Of a stretch of 19,149 nt of DNA, positions 14,040 to 19,149 are shown piece after piece. How positions within the stretch are numbered: position 1 is the stretch's first letter; every line of letters begins with the position of its first letter. Under the pieces are notes generated by a model, which searched no databases, was not told the origin of the DNA, and saw nothing but the letters and a program-made list of their open reading frames with translations. A program made the position numbers and the translations under genes. The stretch is taken from the NCBI GenBank assembly GCA_900554215.1, contig USGG01000035.1, forward strand, positions 1 through 19,149, written 5' to 3'. This DNA is from an uncultured Megasphaera sp. Lineage in GTDB: Bacteria; Bacillota; Negativicutes; Veillonellales; Megasphaeraceae.

Positions 14040-15398
14040 TTAGTTTGTCAGACTGCGCATCGGAGCAGGAATGCGTCCGCCGCGGGCGATAAACGCGTCC
14101 GACTTATATTTATTTACGTTGATAATCGGGCAGTAGCCAAGAAGGCCGCCGAATTCAACTGTATCGCCGACGTCTTTGCCCGGAACGGGAATGACACGGA
14201 CAGCCGTCGTCTTGTTGTTAATCATGCCGATAGCTGCTTCATCGGCAATAATAGCGGAAATCGTCGCCGCTGACGTATCGCCGGGAATGGCGATCATGTC
14301 GAGGCCGACAGAGCATACGCAGGTCATAGCTTCCAGTTTTTCCAAGGTCAGGCTGCCTCTGCCGACAGCTTCCAGCATCCCCTTGTCTTCGCTGACGGGA
14401 ATAAATGCACCCGACAAACCGCCGACGCGGGACGAAGCCATGAGGCCGCCCTTTTTCACCGCATCGTTCAGCAGGGCCAAGGCTGCCGTCGTACCGCAGG
14501 CGCCGCAGCTTTCAAGACCCATTTCTTCCAAAATATCAGCTACACTGTCGCCGACAGCCGGCGTAGGCGCTAACGACAGGTCAATGATGCCGAAGGGAAC
14601 GTTGAGCCGTTTCGACGCTTCCATGGCGACAAGCTGCCCTACTCGGGTAATCTTGAAGGCCGTCTTCTTTATCGTTTCTGCAACGACATCAAAGGGTTCG
14701 CCCTTGACGTTTTCCAATGCCCGTTTGACGACGCCCGGTCCGCTGACGCCGACGCTGACGCAGCAGTCGCCGTTCGTCACGCCATGGAAGGCGCCGGCCA
14801 TGAAGGGGTTGTCTTCAACGGCGTTGGAAAATACGACTAATTTTGCACAGCCTAAGGCATCCTTATCCTTCGTCCGTTCGGCCAAATCCTTGAATACCCG
14901 GCCCATTTCGGCGATGGCGTCCATGTTGAGGCCGGCTTTCGTAGAGCCGACGGCAACGGAGCTGCATACCAAATCGGTGCAGGCCAGGCTTTCGGCGATG
15001 GAGTCGATGAGACGGCGGTCGCCGTCCGTAAAGCCCCGTTCTACCAGAGCGGAAAAACCGCCGATGAAGTCGATTCCGATTTCCTTTGCCGCCTTGTCGA
15101 GCGTTCTGGCGATTTCAACGTAATTCGTCAGATCGCTGGCTCCGGCTACCAGGCTGATAGGCGTAACGGCTACGCGCTTGTTGATGATCGGCACGCCGTA
15201 TTCGCGGGCAATATCTTCGCCCGTCTTGACGAGGTTCTCGCCGTACGACGTGATTTTATCGTAAATGTTGCGGCATAATACCTTGCCGTCGCTGGAACAG
15301 CAGTCAAGAAGACTAATCCCCATCGTAATCGTACGGACGTCCAGATTATTCTTCTGTATCATTTGATTCGTTTCTAATACGTCATGGATTGTCAGCAT
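14040..15398 (-). CDS. UPF0210 (DUF711) family protein
   Basis: A 452-residue cytosolic protein of the UPF0210/DUF711 (PFL family) group, common in Firmicutes and archaea and without an established biochemical activity. The full length is present. Visible family-like stretches are IRTITMGISLLDC-type opening (here VRTITMGISLLDC), GGFSALVERGFTDGD (about 118-132), Cys-rich LESCGACGTTAAL and GGLSGAFIPVSED. The family has been likened in fold to glycyl-radical-type enzymes, but nothing here shows the glycyl-radical loop, so I make no claim of activity. AAGGAGAA lies six bases before the ATG. It follows the ACT-domain gene by 12 bases, a pairing seen in many genomes, and may be regulated by that protein's ligand. 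Confidence 0.88.
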   Translation of the reverse strand: MLTIHDVLETNQMIQKNNLDVRTITMGISLLDCCSSDGKVLCRNIYDKITSYGENLVKTGEDIAREYGVPIINKRVAVTPISLVAGASDLTNYVEIARTLDKAAKEIGIDFIGGFSALVERGFTDGDRRLIDSIAESLACTDLVCSSVAVGSTKAGLNMDAIAEMGRVFKDLAERTKDKDALGCAKLVVFSNAVEDNPFMAGAFHGVTNGDCCVSVGVSGPGVVKRALENVKGEPFDVVAETIKKTAFKITRVGQLVAMEASKRLNVPFGIIDLSLAPTPAVGDSVADILEEMGLESCGACGTTAALALLNDAVKKGGLMASSRVGGLSGAFIPVSEDKGMLEAVGRGSLTLEKLEAMTCVCSVGLDMIAIPGDTSAATISAIIADEAAIGMINNKTTAVRVIPVPGKDVGDTVEFGGLLGYCPIINVNKYKSDAFIARGGRIPAPMRSLTN

Positions 15399-15410
15399 AC
15401 CCGGTTCTCC

Positions 15411-15683
15411 TTATCCTACTTGATGCATCGCATCGAAAATGGCCTGGTTCTGCGCCCGGATTTCTACGCCCAGGGCGTCGCCCTTTTCCCGCAGGATAGC
15501 CTGAAGGCCTTCCAAATCGACGGTCGACTGCTCCATGTCTACGATCATAGCCATATTGAAAATGCCGTCCAAAATAACCTGATTTATCGTCATGATATTG
15601 ATCTGGTGTTCTGCCATGACCTGGCTTACTGTAGCGATAATGCCAGTCCGGTCTACTCCGACTACGGTGATAACAACTTTCAT
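15411..15683 (-). CDS. ACT-domain protein, UPF0237 family
   Basis: A 90-residue protein made up of a single ACT domain, which binds small molecules, usually amino acids, at dimer interfaces. The first strand and ligand loop read KVVITVVGVDRTGIIATVS (2-20), the pattern of UPF0237 and of ACT domains related to GcvR. The rest shows the ferredoxin-like alternation of strands and helices. The ATG at 15683 is the family start; GGAG lies ten bases upstream. An in-frame ATG at 15707 would add eight residues and swallow the ribosome site, so I rejected it. It is the first gene of a likely ACT-UPF0210-tagO-wecB transcript. Confidence 0.9.
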   Translation of the reverse strand: MKVVITVVGVDRTGIIATVSQVMAEHQINIMTINQVILDGIFNMAMIVDMEQSTVDLEGLQAILREKGDALGVEIRAQNQAIFDAMHQVG

Positions 15684-15741
15684 GGGGATTCCACTCCTTT
15701 TATGCATATCTTTAATTTCTTTCTAATCTACCATGCCTTTT

Positions 15742-15750
15742 ATTATACCA
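15742..15750 (-). promoter_or_regulatory. Extended -10 promoter for the ACT-UPF0210 operon
   Basis: Minus-strand TGGTATAAT, with TATAAT at 15747-15742 and the TGn extension. The ATG at 15683 is about 58 bases downstream. No clear -35 at normal spacing. Confidence 0.6.
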
Positions 15751-15828
15751 TAAGTCAAACGCAAAATTCTACTGCTGCGCTGCATAATAGCGCTGTCCCG
15801 CCGCGCCGCTTACGGAAATTTTCCGGAA

Positions 15829-15860
15829 AAGAAAGGACACGCTTTCGCCCGTCCTTTCTT
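15829..15860 (-). terminator. Terminator after pgm
   Basis: AAGAAAGGAC (15829-15838) pairs perfectly with GTCCTTTCTT (15851-15860); in the minus-strand RNA the loop contains GCGAAAGC, a GAAA tetraloop capped by two GC pairs. A T run follows in the minus direction. It lies 25 bases beyond the pgm stop codon. Confidence 0.85.
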
Positions 15861-15884
15861 CTTTCCGTCATAGTATAGTATTGT

Positions 15885-17522
15885 TTATTTAGCCAAGGCT
15901 TTGGAAATCAGCGCCTTGCCTTCTTCCAGCAGTGCTGCCGCCTGTTCCTGGGACACGAAGCTTTCCGCATACAGCTTATACAGATCTTCCGTGCCGGACG
16001 GGCGCGCCGCTACCCAGCCATCATCGGTCGCAATCTTGACGCCGCCGATGGCGAAGTCGCCGTACGGAGACTTGGACAGCACCGCCTTGATTTCGCTGCC
16101 GCACAGGGTCTTTTCCGTAACGTCGCTTTCCGTCAGGGAGCTGATCTGATCCTTTTCTTCCAGCGTTGCCGGCGCGTCGCTGCGCATCGTGTACGGACGG
16201 CCCAGCGTTTCACACAAATCATTGTAATAGTCAATAGGTGATTTACCCGTAACGGCCTTGATTTCCGCAGCTAAGAGGCACATGATCATGCCGTCTTTAT
16301 CCGTCGTCCAGACGCTGCCGTCTTTCGCAACGAAGGAACCGCCGGCGCTTTCTTCACCGGAAAAGGCGATTTTACCTTCCGTGTACAAGGAGCCGAAGTA
16401 TTTAAAGCCGACGGGCACTTCGTAGCAAGGGATGCCGAGCATAGCCGCCGAGCGGGCCAGCATATCCGTCGTAACGACGGTCTTGGCAATGCCCCGGCCG
16501 GCAAAGTTGCGGTGAGTCATCAGATAGTGGGACGCTACAGTCAGGTAAGCGTTTGCCGAAATCATGCCCTGTGCGCCGGATACGATGCCGAAACGGTCGT
16601 AGTCCGGGTCGTTAGCCAAAATCAAGTCGTATTTGTCCTTGCTCTGCGTAACGGCCGACATGACGTATGCCGACGAGCAGTCCATGCGAACCTTGCCGTC
16701 ATGGTCGTAATTCATGAAGGTAAACTGCGGGTCATATGTATCATTGACGAAATCGATGGGAATATGATACTGTTCCGAAATCTTATGCCAGTAATTCATG
16801 CCCGAGCCGCCCAGGGCATTGACCATAATTCGGAGGTTCGCGCCGCGGATAGCGTCCATGTCGATGATGGATTCGAGTTCTGCCACATACAATCCCTTGT
16901 AGTCGTACGGCACGACCCACTGGCTTTGCTTCGCGTCTTCATAGGACATGCTCTTGACTTCGGCGTTATGACCTGCCAGCAGGCGGTTGGCTTCCGCTTC
17001 AATCGCCTTGGTAATATCTGATTCTGCCGGGCCGCCGGTAATCGGATTGTACTTGATGCCGCCGTGTTCGGGAGGATTGTGGGACGGCGTAATGATCAAG
17101 ACGTCGGCCAGCTTTTCGCTGCGGCAGTCGTTGTAGCGGAGAATGGCCCGCGATACGGACGGCGTCGGCACAAAGTCGTTTTCGCTGTCTACGTAAGCCG
17201 TAACGCCGTTGGCCGCCAACACGCCCAAAACGGTTTCATAGGCCAGCTTGGACAAATAATGGGTGTCTTCACCGACGAACAAGGGGCCTTCCGCGCCGAA
17301 CTGCTTGCGGAAATTGCAGACAGCCTGGGCAATGGCCGCAACGTGATCGGCCGTAAAGCTGCCGTTTCCAGCCTGTCCGCGGTGGCCCGACGTGCCGAAG
17401 CGCACCTGCTGATGCGGATCGCTTACATCGGGATGGGTACCGGCATAGGCCGCCGCAATAGCCTGCAAATCAATATAATCCTCTTTTCTTACTTTCGTTC
17501 CTGCTAATTCATGTACTGCCAT
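15885..17522 (-). CDS. pgm: Phosphoglucomutase, alpha-D-glucose specific
   Basis: A 545-residue cytosolic enzyme that interconverts glucose-1-phosphate and glucose-6-phosphate, feeding glycogen, UDP-glucose and envelope sugars. Length and N-terminal RFGTSGHRG (41-49) match the bacterial alpha-D-phosphohexomutase Pgm group. The phosphoserine is Ser147 in ITPSHNPPEHGGIKYN. The metal-binding loop is NDPDYDRFG, the sugar-recognition loop GEESAGGSF, and the C-terminal phosphate-binding loop RPSGTEDLYKLYAES. AGGTGA lies six bases before the ATG at 17522. It is a one-gene unit with its own promoter and terminator, divergent from exoA, and has a 16-bp palindrome in its leader. Confidence 0.96.
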   Translation of the reverse strand: MAVHELAGTKVRKEDYIDLQAIAAAYAGTHPDVSDPHQQVRFGTSGHRGQAGNGSFTADHVAAIAQAVCNFRKQFGAEGPLFVGEDTHYLSKLAYETVLGVLAANGVTAYVDSENDFVPTPSVSRAILRYNDCRSEKLADVLIITPSHNPPEHGGIKYNPITGGPAESDITKAIEAEANRLLAGHNAEVKSMSYEDAKQSQWVVPYDYKGLYVAELESIIDMDAIRGANLRIMVNALGGSGMNYWHKISEQYHIPIDFVNDTYDPQFTFMNYDHDGKVRMDCSSAYVMSAVTQSKDKYDLILANDPDYDRFGIVSGAQGMISANAYLTVASHYLMTHRNFAGRGIAKTVVTTDMLARSAAMLGIPCYEVPVGFKYFGSLYTEGKIAFSGEESAGGSFVAKDGSVWTTDKDGMIMCLLAAEIKAVTGKSPIDYYNDLCETLGRPYTMRSDAPATLEEKDQISSLTESDVTEKTLCGSEIKAVLSKSPYGDFAIGGVKIATDDGWVAARPSGTEDLYKLYAESFVSQEQAAALLEEGKALISKALAK

Positions 17523-17608
17523 TTCTTATCACCTGATTCGATTTTGACAAGCATACTGCTTTTCTATACAATAAGAATGCAATATAAAGGCAAACTTACA
17601 TTTACTGC

Positions 17609-17624
17609 TTGCAGCATGCTGCAA
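17609..17624. promoter_or_regulatory. 16-bp perfect palindrome in the pgm leader
   Basis: TTGCAGCATGCTGCAA is its own reverse complement. It is about 12 bases downstream of the predicted pgm transcription start and about 87 bases before the pgm ATG, and is also upstream of exoA. The flanks TTAC/GTAA extend the hairpin across an internal loop. This is the form of a repressor operator or a leader hairpin; no known regulator is recognised. Confidence 0.5.
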
Positions 17625-17642
17625 AAGTAATATTTTATGTTT

Positions 17643-17651
17643 ATTATACCA
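17643..17651 (-). promoter_or_regulatory. Extended -10 promoter for pgm
   Basis: Minus-strand TGGTATAAT with TATAAT at 17648-17643 and TGn before it. Leader of about 115 bases. The -35 region is poor. No equally clear plus-strand promoter for exoA was found in the same interval. Confidence 0.6.
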
Positions 17652-17701
17652 AATTTTCTTGAATTACGACAGTAAGTTATCCAAAGAAAGGATGAAGACT
17701 C

Positions 17702-18454
17702 ATGAAATGCATTTCCTGGAATGTAAACGGCCTGCGCGCCGTGATGAAAAAAGGATTTATGGACGTTTTTTCCGACTTGAACGCCGATATTTTCTGCCTG
17801 CAGGAAACAAAGCTCCAGGAAGGTCAGATTGACCTGGATTTGCCCGGCTACGAGCAGTACTGGAACTACGCCGACCGAAAAGGCTACAGCGGCACGGCCA
17901 TCTTTACGAAGCGCAAGCCCCTGTCCTGCTCGTACGGCATGGGCATCGACGAACACGACCATGAAGGCCGCCTGATTACGCTGGAATTCGAAGATATGTA
18001 TTTCGTCACCTGCTACACTCCCAACAGCCAGTCAGAACTAGCCCGTCTCGACTACCGCATGACCTGGGAAGACGATTTCCGCCGCTATCTCGTCGAGCTC
18101 AACAAAACCAAGCCAGTCGTGCTGTGCGGCGACCTGAACGTAGCCCACGAAGAAATCGATTTAAAGAATCCCAAGACCAACCGCAAAAATGCCGGCTTCT
18201 CCGACGAAGAACGGCAGAAGATGACCGAACTGCTGGCCGCCGGATTTACGGACACGTGGCGCTACTTCTATCCCGACAAAGAAGGCGTGTATTCCTGGTG
18301 GAGCTACCGCTTCAAGGCCCGTCAGAACAACGCCGGATGGCGCATTGACTATTTCATCACGTCCAAAGATTTGGACAGCCGGCTGGAACAAGCTGAGATC
18401 TACACGGATATCACAGGCAGCGACCACTGCCCAGTCGGATTGGTGCTGAAGTAA
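17702..18454 (+). CDS. exoA: Exodeoxyribonuclease III (AP endonuclease)
   Basis: A 250-residue enzyme of the exonuclease III/APE1 family that cleaves DNA 5' to abasic sites and trims 3' ends during base-excision repair. Catalytic residues are all present: Asn7 in ISWNVNG, metal ligand Glu35 in LQETKLQ, Tyr105 in TCYTPNS, Asp144 and Asn146 in CGDLNVAH, WRIDYF (213-218), and Asp241-His242 in GSDHCPVG. The spacing matches the Gram-positive ExoA and the short family form. AAAGGATG lies upstream of the ATG at 17702. It is divergent from pgm, with which it shares a 179-base intergenic region, and is followed by a strong terminator. Confidence 0.96.
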   Translation: MKCISWNVNGLRAVMKKGFMDVFSDLNADIFCLQETKLQEGQIDLDLPGYEQYWNYADRKGYSGTAIFTKRKPLSCSYGMGIDEHDHEGRLITLEFEDMYFVTCYTPNSQSELARLDYRMTWEDDFRRYLVELNKTKPVVLCGDLNVAHEEIDLKNPKTNRKNAGFSDEERQKMTELLAAGFTDTWRYFYPDKEGVYSWWSYRFKARQNNAGWRIDYFITSKDLDSRLEQAEIYTDITGSDHCPVGLVLK

Positions 18455-18475
18455 ATCGCATATCTGCCTTTATAG

Positions 18476-18506
18476 AAATACCCCTGCCGCGTCGGCAGGG
18501 GTATTT
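18476..18506. terminator. Bidirectional terminator between exoA and the glutamine synthetase gene
   Basis: A perfect 14-bp stem, AAATACCCCTGCCG (18476-18489) with CGGCAGGGGTATTT (18493-18506), with a 3-base loop. It has A and T flanks on both sides and lies between two convergent genes. Confidence 0.9.
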
Positions 18507-18528
18507 GCATGCATATTTATACTATCTA

Positions 18529-19149
18529 TTAAAATGCATTGTGAGAATATTCATAATACAAATCGGTCAGTTCATCCATCTTGTCGTTCATGACGACCAT
18601 GAGGTCCGAAGCAGCGTCGTAGTCGTTAGCAGCCAAGGCCTTTTTAATTTTGGAGAAAATGGACAAGCTCTTATCCGTATCGCGGCCCAATTCCGTACGG
18701 AGGGCATTGATTTTCGTCCACCGTTCGGCTTCCAGCGGATTAGTATCGGCTTCCATGTGCAGCGGTTTTGCCGAAATGACCTTGGACAGGTTATCCGGAA
18801 TGATGCGGAACTGCAGTTCCAGGGCCCAGCGATTCAGCGCACCCAATTTAAACGATTCCATGATGCGCTTTTCAAAGGCCGGGCAAGCCAGGGTATCCAA
18901 TTTTTCCGGATGGAGTTCGAGGGCTTTGAAGTTTTCCCATACGGTACGGGGTGCTTTGCCGAACATGGCGTCTCGTTCCGCCGCCGTGAATTCTTCAAAT
19001 ACATCGACTTCAGAGCGGTATGCCCGGTCAGTTTCCAGATAATCGGCGGCTTCGCCCGGTTTCTTGGACAATTCAGCCAGCAATTCAGCCGGCGTTTTGC
19101 CGCTGGAAAGAGCGTATTTGATGCCGTCGAGAGCGCTGAGATAGCCCAT
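18529..19149 (-). CDS. C-terminal part of a probable long-form glutamine synthetase
   Basis: The frame is open to the right edge of the window, so only about 206 C-terminal residues are seen; the Met at the edge is probably internal. GYLSALDGIKYAL at its beginning resembles the (AG)LDGIK helix near the end of the glutamine synthetase catalytic domain. The rest, with YRSEVDVFEEFTAAERD, FGKAPRTVWENF and LEAERWTKINALRTELGRD, recalls the extra helical C-terminal region of the roughly 630-residue glutamine synthetases in clostridia and related anaerobes. The recognition is from memory, and no catalytic residues are inside the window. If correct, the enzyme makes glutamine from glutamate, ammonia and ATP. 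It is convergent with exoA. Confidence 0.55.
   Translation of the reverse strand: MGYLSALDGIKYALSSGKTPAELLAELSKKPGEAADYLETDRAYRSEVDVFEEFTAAERDAMFGKAPRTVWENFKALELHPEKLDTLACPAFEKRIMESFKLGALNRWALELQFRIIPDNLSKVISAKPLHMEADTNPLEAERWTKINALRTELGRDTDKSLSIFSKIKKALAANDYDAASDLMVVMNDKMDELTDLYYEYSHNAF

Noticed and set aside
14176..15123. A 315-codon plus-strand frame inside the UPF0210 gene
   Set aside because: Antisense shadow with no ribosome site and a Ser/Thr/Pro-rich product.
1..19149. CRISPR arrays, tRNA or rRNA genes, prophage or toxin-antitoxin modules
   Set aside because: No repeated spacer pattern, no cloverleaf or rRNA-like sequence and no matching gene sets were seen in the window.

Overview
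The window looks like ordinary chromosome from a member of the Negativicutes (a Megasphaera- or Dialister-like anaerobe). This is inferred from moderate GC content, Firmicutes-type gene families and spacing, strong AGGAGG ribosome binding sites, and the mixture of Gram-positive-style operons with exported small proteins. The genus is a guess made without database comparison. Most genes lie on the minus strand; three (an acyltransferase, a REP-type transposase and an exonuclease III) lie on the plus strand.

Layout. Positions 1-1370 hold the start of a truncated exported protein (minus) and a divergent membrane acyltransferase (plus), sharing an overlapping promoter region and closed by a bidirectional terminator. 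Positions 1392-3620 (minus) hold signal peptidase lepB, then a preQ1-I riboswitch with a terminator, then queT-queF (queuosine precursor uptake and preQ1 synthesis), then a small exported protein of unknown function. Positions 3565-3960 are a non-coding stretch that becomes very AT-rich and precedes a lone RAYT/IS200-like HUH transposase gene. Positions 4492-11716 hold a complete F-type ATP synthase operon, atpZ-atpI-atpB-atpE-atpF-atpH-atpA-atpG-atpD-atpC, with tandem promoters and a long terminator hairpin. Positions 11789-15750 hold an ACT-domain protein, a UPF0210 protein, a TagO/WecA-type lipid-linked GlcNAc-1-phosphate transferase and the UDP-GlcNAc 2-epimerase WecB; spacing suggests one transcript. 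Positions 15829-17651 hold phosphoglucomutase pgm, divergent from exonuclease III exoA (17702-18454). The window ends with the C-terminal part of a probable long glutamine synthetase.

How the genes fit together. Pgm (glucose-1-P/glucose-6-P), WecB and TagO all belong to sugar-nucleotide and cell-envelope glycan supply, although pgm has its own promoter and terminator. The ATP synthase operon makes the whole F1Fo complex. Its c subunit carries two membrane carboxylates (Asp29 and Glu62) with Ser63, which leaves open whether it couples Na+ or H+.

The best-supported regulatory system is the preQ1 riboswitch: the 3' strand of its P1 helix can pair over 10 contiguous positions with the 5' strand of the downstream terminator, giving a clear transcription-attenuation model. 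I found no CRISPR array, tRNA, rRNA, prophage or evident defence island, and no convincing previously undescribed multi-gene system. The less-explained items are a hairpin at the tagO-wecB junction, a 16-bp perfect palindrome in the pgm leader, the lone RAYT gene, the ACT/UPF0210 pair and a small exported protein.
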